Shown: positions 24,431-32,480 of the stretch, piece by piece
Numbering within the stretch: position 1 is the stretch's first letter
How the letters are laid out: each line of letters opens with the position of its first letter
From: Sphingobacteriaceae bacterium UBA6709
Lineage (GTDB): Bacteria > Bacteroidota > Bacteroidia > Sphingobacteriales > Sphingobacteriaceae
Reading direction: 5' to 3'
DNA length: 34,326 nt
NCBI GenBank assembly: GCA_002454425.1
Contig: DKIV01000022.1
Coordinates: forward strand, 13,144-47,469
Notes under the pieces: model-generated
What the model was told of the DNA's origin: nothing
Databases searched by the model: none
What the model saw: the letters and a program-made list of their open reading frames with translations, nothing else
Program-made: the position numbers and the translations under genes

Positions 24431-25387
24431 ATGATATTAGTTACCGGAGCAACCGGCTTTCTTGGGGCAGAACTAGTTAGGCAGCTTGCAGCGTCAGGCC
24501 AGCAGCTACGGTGTCTTAAGCGTAGCAGCTCAACAATTCCGGCGTTGCTCACGACCGCGGATATTGAATGGGTTGATGCCGATATTCTTGATTACTTTGC
24601 ACTTAAAGACGCTTTGCTTGGAGTGAGTGAAGTGTATCATTGTGCCGCGCTGGTGTCGTTTCTACCATCAAAATACAAAGAAATGATGCGGGTGAATGCT
24701 GATGGTACCGCGTTGCTCGTGAACTTATGTATGGAAATGGGCATAAGAAAGCTTATACATGTAAGTTCTGTTGCCGCTTTAGGCGAAGCTAAAGATGGTG
24801 TTGTTCGCGAACGAAACTTCTGGGAATTCGATGGCTCACAAAAGGCATATTCGATTTCTAAATATCAGGCGGAAATGGAGGTTTGGCGAGGCATTGCTGA
24901 GGGCTTGAACGCAGTGGTGGTGAATCCGTCGGTAATCATTGGCGCCAACGCGGGGGGCAGAGGTAGCGGACAGATCTTTGCTACAGTAAAGCGAGGCCTT
25001 CCTTATTACACTTCCGGATCCTGCGCATTGGTAGACGTGCAGGATGTAGCCCGCGCAATGGTGTTGTTGATGAACTCTGACATCAGTGCTGAACGTTTTA
25101 TCCTGAATGCCGGCACCTTATCGAATAAAGCTTTTTTTGAGGAGATAGCGGCGACTTATGGTTCCAGGCCACCGAAAAGACTCGCTGGCGCTTTTGCGTT
25201 GGGAGTTGCCTGGAGACTTGCGTGGCTATGGTCGCGGATAAGAGATAAAGAGTATGCTTTTAACAAGGAGATCGCTCAAAGCGCCCAGAAGAAGATGTGT
25301 TATTCCTCTGATAAGTTTTTAGAATTTTTTCCCGACTTTACCTTCCGGCCTATCATAGATAGTATACGGGCGGCCGCGGGTGCGTAA
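24431..25387 (+). CDS. NAD-dependent epimerase/dehydratase-family (extended SDR) oxidoreductase
   Basis: A 318-residue cytosolic extended short-chain dehydrogenase. The Rossmann motif GATGFLG is at 6-12. The catalytic set is the VSSVAA serine stretch near 112 and Tyr140/Lys144 (YSISK). VVVNPSVIIGA near 160-170 is typical of the dihydroflavonol-reductase/epimerase branch. The substrate cannot be inferred: nucleotide-sugar, steroid-like and flavonoid-type substrates all occur in this group. The serB-like fusion gene starts 19 bases after its stop, which indicates co-transcription but not a known pathway. Confidence 0.87.
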   Translation: MILVTGATGFLGAELVRQLAASGQQLRCLKRSSSTIPALLTTADIEWVDADILDYFALKDALLGVSEVYHCAALVSFLPSKYKEMMRVNADGTALLVNLCMEMGIRKLIHVSSVAALGEAKDGVVRERNFWEFDGSQKAYSISKYQAEMEVWRGIAEGLNAVVVNPSVIIGANAGGRGSGQIFATVKRGLPYYTSGSCALVDVQDVARAMVLLMNSDISAERFILNAGTLSNKAFFEEIAATYGSRPPKRLAGAFALGVAWRLAWLWSRIRDKEYAFNKEIAQSAQKKMCYSSDKFLEFFPDFTFRPIIDSIRAAAGA

Positions 25388-25406
25388 CAACTACCATATA
25401 AAAATC

Positions 25407-26693
25407 ATGAAGAACTACTACATAATTGATTTCGACAGCACATTTACTCAGGTTGAGGCCTTAGATGAGCTTGTTAGAATATCGCTAAAAGATCATCCCG
25501 ACCGGGAGTTGATTTATAAACAAATTGAAGATTTCACTAACGCGGCCATGGAAGGCCGTTTATCATTCAGAGAGAGCTTGTCGGCAAGAGTGAAGCTGTT
25601 GCATGCGAATAAGGAGCACCTAAAGCAGCTGGTGAGCCACCTGAAGAGAAAAGTGTCGGCATCCTTCCTGCGTAATCGCGAGTTTTTCAAGAATCATGCT
25701 GATGATGTACTGATTGTGTCTGGAGGGTTTAAGGAATTTATTGAGCCTGTGGTATCTAATTATCACATAAAGCGTGAGAATATTTATGCCAATAGTTTTA
25801 CGTTTGATGCGGAAGGCAACATCACTGGTTATGACACCAGTAATCCCTTGTCGGAAGAAGGAGGAAAGGTGAAGCTGCTACGTCAACTGCAGCTGGAAGG
25901 CAATATTTATGGCATTGGCGATGGCTATTCTGATTTTCAGCTTAAAGAATCGGGACTTATACAAAAGTTCTACGCTTATACTGAGAATATCGCGCGGCAG
26001 AGTATCCTCGAAAAAGCAGATTATATTACGCCTAGCTTTGATGAGTTTCTGTATCTGAATAATCTGCCTCGGGCGATTTCTTATCCCAAGAATCGTATTG
26101 TATGTAAGGTCGTTGGTGAGGTGCCGGATGCGTCATTGCAGATATTAAGGAAAGAAGGACTTACGATTAGAGAGGATTCCAGTGTGGGTGATCTGTCTGA
26201 TGTGGGCATGCTACTCGTCGCGGATGGTATAGCGATAAAAGATCATCAGTTAGAAAATGCCGTTAAGCTTAAGACGATCGGTTATCTGGGTAATAGTAAA
26301 AAGCAGATCTCCTATGATATAGCCACCGAGTTGGGGATAGTGATTTTTGACGACCCTAAGATGAATCCCCACGATGCTGAGTTTATTCCGAAACGTATGT
26401 GCGGCTTCATTAATAAGGGAGAGACTTTTCTTAGTGCGAATTTCCCGAGTCTGCAATTGCCAAAAATGGACAATGTGCATCGCCTGATTCATATTCACCG
26501 GAACGTACCGGGAATCATGGCGCAGATAAACCAAGTCTATGCGGAGCATAATATCAATATCGTTGGTCAGTTTCTGATGACGAACTCGCAGATAGGCTTC
26601 GCGATCACTGATATTATCGCAAGATACGACTCGGAAATGCTGAAGAAGCTTAAGGAGATTCAACATACTATAAAATTCAGGATTCTATATTAG
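25407..26693 (+). CDS. Phosphoserine phosphatase fused to a SerA remnant with ACT domain
   Basis: A 428-residue fusion. I chose ATG 25407; the longer frame from GTG 25380 overlaps the SDR gene. Residues 1-218 are an HAD-IB phosphatase of SerB type: nucleophile motif DFDST at 8-12 (Asp8, Asp10), motif II VSGGF at 104-108, lysine near 154 and motif IV GDGYSD at 171-176. Residues about 229-320 (KLKTIGYLG, SYDIATELGIVIFDDP) resemble the substrate-binding half of D-3-phosphoglycerate dehydrogenase, but the GxGxxG NAD-binding domain and catalytic residues are absent. FINKGETFLSANFPSLQLP (335-353) leads into an ACT domain (358-428, HRLIHIHRNVPGIMAQINQVYAEH) like that of SerA. The phosphatase should be active and feedback-controlled by serine or another amino acid; the regulation is inferred. 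Confidence 0.85.
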   Translation: MKNYYIIDFDSTFTQVEALDELVRISLKDHPDRELIYKQIEDFTNAAMEGRLSFRESLSARVKLLHANKEHLKQLVSHLKRKVSASFLRNREFFKNHADDVLIVSGGFKEFIEPVVSNYHIKRENIYANSFTFDAEGNITGYDTSNPLSEEGGKVKLLRQLQLEGNIYGIGDGYSDFQLKESGLIQKFYAYTENIARQSILEKADYITPSFDEFLYLNNLPRAISYPKNRIVCKVVGEVPDASLQILRKEGLTIREDSSVGDLSDVGMLLVADGIAIKDHQLENAVKLKTIGYLGNSKKQISYDIATELGIVIFDDPKMNPHDAEFIPKRMCGFINKGETFLSANFPSLQLPKMDNVHRLIHIHRNVPGIMAQINQVYAEHNINIVGQFLMTNSQIGFAITDIIARYDSEMLKKLKEIQHTIKFRILY

Positions 26694-26845
26694 TGATAAC
26701 GCTGGTGCTTTCGCGGCATGATAAGGTTATTCTCCATGAGCGTTACGTGGCACCTGGTTGGCTTGCGTTTATTTCCTGATCTTTTACCGATGTAATAGAT
26801 GCGGGAATTTTGTTAATTTGTATTTCATAACTAAATACCAATAAA

Positions 26846-27910
26846 GTGACTGAGACTTTAGATATAAAAATTGAGAGGACAAAAGCTTCACGGTTGAGTA
26901 GTACTGATTTCAGTGATCTCTCTTTCGGAAAGGTTTTCTCCGATCATATGTTTGTTGCTGACTATGAAGATGGCAGCTGGAAGAACTTTCAGATAGTTCC
27001 TTATGGTGATATTTCGGTAAGTCCCGCAATGTCGGTGCTTCATTATGGGCAGGCATTTTTTGAAGGGTTAAAAGCGTACAAGCTTGATGATGGAAAGATT
27101 AGCATGTTCCGTCCTTATAAGAATGCGGAACGTTTTAACAAGTCAGCGGCGCGTTTGTGTGCTCCGGAACTTCCGGAAGATATCTTTGTGCAGAGCATCG
27201 CGGCACTCGTAGACGTTGATAAAGATTGGATCCCTTCCGGGGAAAATCAGTCTCTTTATATCAGACCGTTCATGTTTTCTACAGATCCGTATCTGGGAGT
27301 GCAACCGTCAAAAACATACAAGTTTATGGTTATTACTTCGCCGGTGGGAGCCTACTTTGCTAAGCCGCTGAATGTAAAGGTTGAAACTCATTATTCCCGG
27401 GCATCCGAAGGGGGCTTTGGCTTCGCGAAGGCGGCAGGTAATTACGCCGGCAGTTTATACCCTGCATTGGAAGCTGCTAAAGAGGGTTTTGATCAGGTGA
27501 TATGGACAGACTCAAAGGAGCATGCATATATTGAAGAGTTAGGGGCAGCAAATCTGGTGTTTGTGATTGACGGAAAGCTTATTACGCCTTCTACGCGTGA
27601 TACGGTTCTTAATGGCATTACGCGCGATAGCGTCCTGACGCTTGCCCGTCATTGGGGTATGGAGGTAGAGGAGCGTCGTGTATCGGTAGCGGAAGTGCTT
27701 GAGGCATCTGAAGCTGGTACGCTTACAGAAGCGTTCGGTGTGGGTACCGCGGCTACTATTGCTCCTATTGCCAGCATTGGTTTCGACGGTAAAAAGTATC
27801 AGTTACCGGATCTGGATAAGGCTGAGTTCTCTAAGCGTGCCCTGAAAACATTGAATGAGCTTCGCTATGGCTTGTCACCAGATGAGTTCGGCTGGAACTA
27901 TCTGGTATAA
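26846..27910 (+). CDS. ilvE: Branched-chain-amino-acid aminotransferase
   Basis: A 354-residue class-IV PLP aminotransferase, the last step of Val, Leu and Ile synthesis and the first of their breakdown. The PLP lysine is Lys195 in GFGFAKAAGNYAGSL, as in the KMGGNY motif of the long BCAT group. Other motifs are LHYGQAFFEGLKAY at 65-78 and EAFGVGTAATIAPI near the end. The start codon is GTG (26846); the next in-frame ATG would cut into the conserved domain. It stands alone, with a 152-base leader and a strong terminator. No other ilv or leu gene is near. Confidence 0.95.
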   Translation: MTETLDIKIERTKASRLSSTDFSDLSFGKVFSDHMFVADYEDGSWKNFQIVPYGDISVSPAMSVLHYGQAFFEGLKAYKLDDGKISMFRPYKNAERFNKSAARLCAPELPEDIFVQSIAALVDVDKDWIPSGENQSLYIRPFMFSTDPYLGVQPSKTYKFMVITSPVGAYFAKPLNVKVETHYSRASEGGFGFAKAAGNYAGSLYPALEAAKEGFDQVIWTDSKEHAYIEELGAANLVFVIDGKLITPSTRDTVLNGITRDSVLTLARHWGMEVEERRVSVAEVLEASEAGTLTEAFGVGTAATIAPIASIGFDGKKYQLPDLDKAEFSKRALKTLNELRYGLSPDEFGWNYLV

Positions 27911-27931
27911 CATTCCATACTAGGGATATAC

Positions 27932-27979
27932 ATCCGGATGCCGGGATAGGTTCTATCATTTGGCATCCGGATTTTTTTT
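27932..27979 (+). terminator. Terminator after ilvE
   Basis: ATCCGGATGCC (27932-27942) and GGCATCCGGAT (27962-27972) pair perfectly around a 19-base loop, followed by eight T residues. Confidence 0.93.
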
Positions 27980-28067
27980 AGACGTAGCATCGCTGGCTGC
28001 TCTTGCTTGAAGAGACAGCTTAACGGTGCTCCAACCAATATTTACCTTAAGTGCCATTTTTGCTGTT

Positions 28068-29108
28068 ATGAGACTTGTAGGTCTTGATTATTTGCGGGGT
28101 GTCGTCGCGGTTATGATAATGATCTATCACTATACCTTGTGGATGACAGGTACAGTGAATGAAACATTGTTCCTGGCAAAGGTGGGTATCTACGGGGTAT
28201 CTATTTTTTACATCCTGAGTGGCTTCACCCTGTTTTATGTTTATGCTGACAGTCTGAAGTTCAACACTCGTGGTCTGTCATCGTTTTTTACCAAGCGTGT
28301 TTTTCGCATTTTTCCCTTACTGTGGCTTGCCATTACGATCACAGAGATCGGCGAGGTATTAGTTCAGGGAAAGGAACTGCCCTCATTCTGGCAGCTGTTT
28401 TTGAATTACTCTGGTCTTTTCAGTATTCTGGGCATCGATCAATATCTCGCTGTGGGATCCTGGTCCATAGGGAATGAGCTGGTATTCTATCTTCTCTTTC
28501 CAATAATGCTGTTGGCACTCCGGCGTAAGCCCGTTCTATATTATTGCGGCTTATTATTCCTGGCATGCTTATACGTATACTTTAGTGCGTTTGCGCTGGA
28601 TCCTAAGGTAGCGCTAAGCAAGCAGTGGACCCTGTATATTCATCCGTTGAATCAGGCTTTCCTTTTTTTCGGAGGCTTTGAGATGGCGCATATTTATCGC
28701 GCAAAAAGTATTAAGCCCAAAGCATTTATTGTGTTATCGTGTATCGCAGTATTCGTTTTTATACTGACTCCCTACAGCGGTAATTCTATTGAACTGGTTA
28801 CCGGCTATCGGCGGTGGCTGCTCACCTCCGTTTGCATGATATCGTGCCTTCTGTTTTTCAATATCAAACGGGCGTGGCCTGCCCTGTTAGACAGACCTCT
28901 GTCGCTTCTGGGCGATATCAGCTATTCCTTATATTTAATACATCCTTTAGCATGGATGTTTATTTCTGAAATTGCTCAGCATTATCATGTTTCTGGATAT
29001 TATCGGTTGTTAGGAATACCTCTGAGCCTGTTAATTGCGTGGGCATCGTATAATTGGTTAGAGAAGTATTTCGTGAGATTAGGGAAGAAGATGATCCACA
29101 GCCGGTAG
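28068..29108 (+). CDS. Acyltransferase-3 family membrane protein
   Basis: A 346-residue integral inner-membrane acyltransferase with about ten hydrophobic segments. The hallmark GLDYLRGVVAVMIMIYHY near the N-terminus includes the presumed catalytic His21. FTKRVFRIFPLLWLAI and the late SYSLYLIHPLAWM are also typical. Such enzymes O-acetylate surface polysaccharide, LPS, peptidoglycan or small molecules. I chose ATG 28068 because the extra residues from GTG 28026 are unlike the family N-terminus. A CATTTTTG string just upstream is one base off the -7 consensus. The substrate is unknown and no glycosyltransferase is adjacent. Confidence 0.88.
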   Translation: MRLVGLDYLRGVVAVMIMIYHYTLWMTGTVNETLFLAKVGIYGVSIFYILSGFTLFYVYADSLKFNTRGLSSFFTKRVFRIFPLLWLAITITEIGEVLVQGKELPSFWQLFLNYSGLFSILGIDQYLAVGSWSIGNELVFYLLFPIMLLALRRKPVLYYCGLLFLACLYVYFSAFALDPKVALSKQWTLYIHPLNQAFLFFGGFEMAHIYRAKSIKPKAFIVLSCIAVFVFILTPYSGNSIELVTGYRRWLLTSVCMISCLLFFNIKRAWPALLDRPLSLLGDISYSLYLIHPLAWMFISEIAQHYHVSGYYRLLGIPLSLLIAWASYNWLEKYFVRLGKKMIHSR

Positions 29109-29172
29109 TTATCAGCAATATATCATCTTTAACAAAAAGACCTGCCATCCTGTCATTTACGCAAATTGTTTG

Positions 29173-29180
29173 TACTTTTG
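29173..29180 (+). promoter_or_regulatory. -7 promoter box for miaB
   Basis: TACTTTTG matches TAnnTTTG and ends 20 bases before ATG 29201. It shows that the true miaB start is 29201, because a message started here cannot include the upstream in-frame ATG at 29054, which also overlaps the acyltransferase gene. Confidence 0.6.
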
Positions 29181-29200
29181 CGGTTAAAGCAGAAAAAGAG

Positions 29201-30616
29201 ATGTATAATTCAGAGCATAGTGTAAAGGACCACGATGAGAACAGACAAGGGGAGGCGTTAATGCTTGACGCAGAAGGCCCGGGTGATGCAAGAAAGCTGT
29301 ATATTGAAAGTTATGGTTGTGCCATGAATTTTTCGGACAGCGAGATCGTGGCTTCGATTATGACCGATATGGGTTTCCAGACGACAGGTGATTTTAAAGA
29401 CGCGGATGTTGTATTCATAAATACCTGCTCTATTCGTGAGAATGCTGAGCAGCGTGTAAGAAATCGTCTGAAGGAGTTTGGCGCGGCTAAGTCCAAAAAC
29501 CCCGGAATGATTGTTGGCGTGTTGGGGTGTATGGCTGAGCGTCTGAAGTCTAAATTTCTTGAAGAAGAAAAGCTGGTGGATCTGGTGGTAGGTCCTGACG
29601 CATATCGTGATCTGCCTACTTTGATAGACAGCGTTGATGGTGGAAATAAGGCTGTTAATGTACTGCTTTCAAGGGAAGAAACTTATGCTGATATTAATCC
29701 TATTCGTTTAAATTCAAATGGAATAAGCGCCTTTATTTCTATTATGAGGGGCTGTGATAATATGTGTACGTTCTGCGTTGTGCCTTTTACCAGAGGACGC
29801 GAGCGTAGCCGTGATGCCCATTCTATTGTTAAGGAGGCTGAGGATTTGTTTAATATGGGTTATCGGGAAGTTACGCTGCTCGGTCAGAACGTAGATTCCT
29901 ATAAATGGACTTCCGCTGATGGTACGGAGTTCGTAAACTTTGCCACGTTGCTGGAAATGACCGCATTGGTTAGTCCTGATTTACGCATCCGTTTCTCTAC
30001 TTCGCATCCCAAAGATATTACCGACGAGGTGCTTTACACCATGGCTAAATACGATAATATATGTAAGTATATTCATCTTCCTGTACAATCCGGAAATACC
30101 CGCGTGCTCGAATTGATGAACCGTACTTACACCCGCGAATGGTATATTAACAGGATTGAGGCTATCAGAAATATTGTCCCTGGTTGCGCGATCTCTACGG
30201 ATGTTATCGCCGGGTTCTGTACTGAGACCGAAGAGGAACATCTTGAAACGATAAGTATGATGGAGTATGTAAAATACGACTATGCTTATATGTTTATGTA
30301 CTCAGAACGTCCGGGCACACCGGCGGCGAAGAAGTTCAAGGATGATGTTCCCGAGGATGTCAAGAAACGCAGGCTTACTGAAATCGTGGATCTTCAGCAG
30401 AAGCATTCTTTTGAGCGTCTCAGCGAGCAAGTGGGTCAGGTGCAGAAGGTATTGATTGAAGGATTTTCCAGACGTTCTAAGGAGGATTATTGTGGTAGAA
30501 ATGATCAGAATGCTATGGTTGTGTTTCCGGTAGATACCGCTTATAAGCCAGGTGAATACGCGGAAGTGCTTATTGAGCGTTGTACCGCTGCTACGTTAAT
30601 TGGTCGCCTGGTATAG
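29201..30616 (+). CDS. miaB: tRNA (N6-isopentenyl adenosine(37)-C2)-methylthiotransferase MiaB
   Basis: A 471-residue radical-SAM enzyme adding the 2-methylthio group to i6A37 of tRNAs that read U-initial codons. Domain order: the N-terminal UPF0004 domain with cluster cysteines Cys40 (ESYGCAMN), Cys76 (INTCSIRE) and Cys110 (VLGCMAE); the radical-SAM CxxxCxxC at Cys185, Cys189 and Cys192 (RGCDNMCTFC); and a C-terminal TRAM domain (about 405-470). The start follows from the promoter at 29173 and from family length; a longer frame from 29054 adds 49 unrelated residues. It ends at a hairpin terminator before the sigma-54 activator gene. Confidence 0.97.
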   Translation: MYNSEHSVKDHDENRQGEALMLDAEGPGDARKLYIESYGCAMNFSDSEIVASIMTDMGFQTTGDFKDADVVFINTCSIRENAEQRVRNRLKEFGAAKSKNPGMIVGVLGCMAERLKSKFLEEEKLVDLVVGPDAYRDLPTLIDSVDGGNKAVNVLLSREETYADINPIRLNSNGISAFISIMRGCDNMCTFCVVPFTRGRERSRDAHSIVKEAEDLFNMGYREVTLLGQNVDSYKWTSADGTEFVNFATLLEMTALVSPDLRIRFSTSHPKDITDEVLYTMAKYDNICKYIHLPVQSGNTRVLELMNRTYTREWYINRIEAIRNIVPGCAISTDVIAGFCTETEEEHLETISMMEYVKYDYAYMFMYSERPGTPAAKKFKDDVPEDVKKRRLTEIVDLQQKHSFERLSEQVGQVQKVLIEGFSRRSKEDYCGRNDQNAMVVFPVDTAYKPGEYAEVLIERCTAATLIGRLV

Positions 30617-30644
30617 ACGTTTCTTAAATATTAATACTTTATCA

Positions 30645-30672
30645 GGGACTGCATGGCAGTCCCAATATTTTT
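30645..30672 (+). terminator. Terminator after miaB
   Basis: GGGACTGC (30645-30652) and GCAGTCCC (30656-30663) pair around a 3-base loop, followed by AATATTTTT. It lies between miaB and the activator gene and ends 11 bases before the activator ATG. Confidence 0.85.
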
Positions 30673-30683
30673 AAATACACTGC

Positions 30684-31928
30684 ATGGATATTCAGGATAT
30701 AAAAAATCGTTTTGGGATTATCGGAAACTCTCCCTTGCTGAACCGTGCAATTGATATCGCGAGACAAGTAGCTCCCACAGATATTTCCGTACTTATAACC
30801 GGTGAGAGTGGGAGCGGTAAAGAAGTGTTTTCGCATATTATTCATCATATAAGCGCGCGCAAGCATGGTCCCTTTATTGCCGTGAACTGTGGCGCTATTC
30901 CTGAAGGGACGATAGATTCTGAATTGTTTGGTCACGAAAAAGGATCTTTTACCGGCGCTCATGAGTCGCGTAAGGGGTATTTTGAGGTAGTAAACGGTGG
31001 AACCATCTTTCTTGACGAAGTTGCGGAACTTCCCCTGGGCACACAAGCCCGCCTGTTGAGAGTGCTCGAAAGCGGTGAATATCTTAGGGTTGGATCCTCA
31101 AAGGTTCAGAAAACTGATGTACGCGTGATTGCGGCAACAAATGTTGACGTCTATGATGCTGTTCAGAAGGGCAAGTTCCGCGAGGATTTGTATTACAGAC
31201 TGAGTACGGTGCCCCTGAAAATACCTCCGTTGAGAGATCGCAAGGAGGATATATATCTGCTTTTTAGAAAGTTTATCGCAGACTTTACAAATAAATATCG
31301 TACGCCCTCTATTGCGCTGGATGCGGATGCTCAGCAGATATTGACGAATTATAGTTGGCCGGGAAATGTGCGTCAGCTGAAGAATGTTACAGAGCAGATT
31401 GCTGTTCTTGAGAAAGATCGTAACGTCAATGCGCAGAATCTGTTGAATTATATTCCTCAGGAAAACGCCACGAATTTGCCGATGCGTATATCGAAAGAGA
31501 GTAAAGAGGACTTTTCAGAGCGCGATATTTTGTATAAAGTACTCTTCGACATGAAGCGCGATATGGTTGATTTGAAGAAGCTGGTAGCCGAGATTATTCG
31601 TGATGGAGTTAATTCCCAGTCGTTAAGAGAGAATCCTCAGCTGTATAATCAATTGTTACACCATGAAGGCGACTTCCCTGCGCCTCCGGTCATTGGAAAT
31701 CAAGCTCCCCTGGTTTTGCATAATCACGATGCGCCAGTACAGCATGAATATAATTTTACACCTCATACAGAGGAAGAGGATGAGTCGCTTTCCCTCGTAG
31801 ACAAGGAGTCTGATCTTATAAAGAAGGCATTGAAGAAGCATAAAGGTAAGCGTAAGCTTGCTGCTCAGGAACTGGGAATTTCCGAGAGAACGTTATACCG
31901 TAAAATTAAAGAGTTAAATCTTAACTAA
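30684..31928 (+). CDS. Sigma-54-interacting AAA+ transcriptional activator without a sensory domain
   Basis: A 414-residue bacterial enhancer-binding protein. The AAA+ domain starts almost at the N-terminus: Walker A GESGSGKE at 40-47, the sigma-54-contact loop GSFTGAH at 87-93 (GAFTGA variant), Walker B GGTIFLDE at 105-112 and WPGNVRQLKN near 228. A low-complexity linker of about 100 residues follows, with acidic and His-rich parts (LLHHEG, LHNHDAPVQHEY). The C-terminus (about 374-414, KRKLAAQELGISERTLYRKI) is a Fis-type helix-turn-helix. No receiver, GAF or PAS domain precedes the AAA+ part, so control must be by expression level or a partner. It is the first gene of a tight run with lptE (1-base gap), the TPR-like gene and secG. 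This order recurs in Bacteroidota from memory. Confidence 0.94.
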   Translation: MDIQDIKNRFGIIGNSPLLNRAIDIARQVAPTDISVLITGESGSGKEVFSHIIHHISARKHGPFIAVNCGAIPEGTIDSELFGHEKGSFTGAHESRKGYFEVVNGGTIFLDEVAELPLGTQARLLRVLESGEYLRVGSSKVQKTDVRVIAATNVDVYDAVQKGKFREDLYYRLSTVPLKIPPLRDRKEDIYLLFRKFIADFTNKYRTPSIALDADAQQILTNYSWPGNVRQLKNVTEQIAVLEKDRNVNAQNLLNYIPQENATNLPMRISKESKEDFSERDILYKVLFDMKRDMVDLKKLVAEIIRDGVNSQSLRENPQLYNQLLHHEGDFPAPPVIGNQAPLVLHNHDAPVQHEYNFTPHTEEEDESLSLVDKESDLIKKALKKHKGKRKLAAQELGISERTLYRKIKELNLN

Positions 31929-31929
31929 G

Positions 31930-32439
31930 ATGAAGAAAATGAGGCTTGTAGCGATGGTAATATTTGCCGTGCTATTGTTTGTTTCTGAGGGGTGTGGTGT
32001 CTACAGTTTTTCCGGTGCTTCAATTCCTGCTAACATGAAAACCGTTGCCGTTCAGTTCTTTGAGAATACAGCTCCGCTGGTACGTGCCGGGTTAAGTCAG
32101 CAGTTTACTGAAACCCTTAAGGATCGTATCAGGAATCAAACGCGTTTGAGTATGATAAGGGATAACGCTGACGGTAACTTTGAGGGGCGCATTACCGATT
32201 ATAGCGTTAAATCTATAGCCGTTACGGGAAATGAAAGAGCAGAGGGAACCAGACTGAGCATCACTGTCAGTGTCAAATACACGAATCAAATAGATGAACA
32301 ACTCAGTTTTGAACAATCCTTTACGCGATTCAGGGACGTACAGGGAAGTAGTATCATAGGACAGGAAAATCGTCTTATTGGAGAAATTAACAACGATTTG
32401 GCGGAGGATATATTTAACAAGGCTTTTGCTAATTGGTAA
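31930..32439 (+). CDS. lptE: LPS-assembly lipoprotein LptE
   Basis: A 169-residue outer-membrane lipoprotein, partner of the LptD barrel in delivering LPS to the cell surface. The signal sequence ends in SEGC with lipidated Cys22. GVYSFSGASIPANMKTVAVQ and the following FENTAPLVRAGLSQQFTETLKDRI are the family's N-terminal signature. A two-helix, beta-sheet layout and EDIFNKAFANW at the end fit LptE (LptE/RlpB family). It starts one base after the activator stop, so it is translationally coupled or nearly so. lptD is not in the window. Confidence 0.9.
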   Translation: MKKMRLVAMVIFAVLLFVSEGCGVYSFSGASIPANMKTVAVQFFENTAPLVRAGLSQQFTETLKDRIRNQTRLSMIRDNADGNFEGRITDYSVKSIAVTGNERAEGTRLSITVSVKYTNQIDEQLSFEQSFTRFRDVQGSSIIGQENRLIGEINNDLAEDIFNKAFANW

Positions 32440-32480
32440 GTATATATTAAAAAATAAATGTTTTGGGGTTGAACAATTTT

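Noticed and set aside
29054..29200. Upstream extension of miaB by 49 codons
   Set aside because: It overlaps the acyltransferase gene, crosses the TACTTTTG promoter box and adds residues unlike the MiaB N-terminus.
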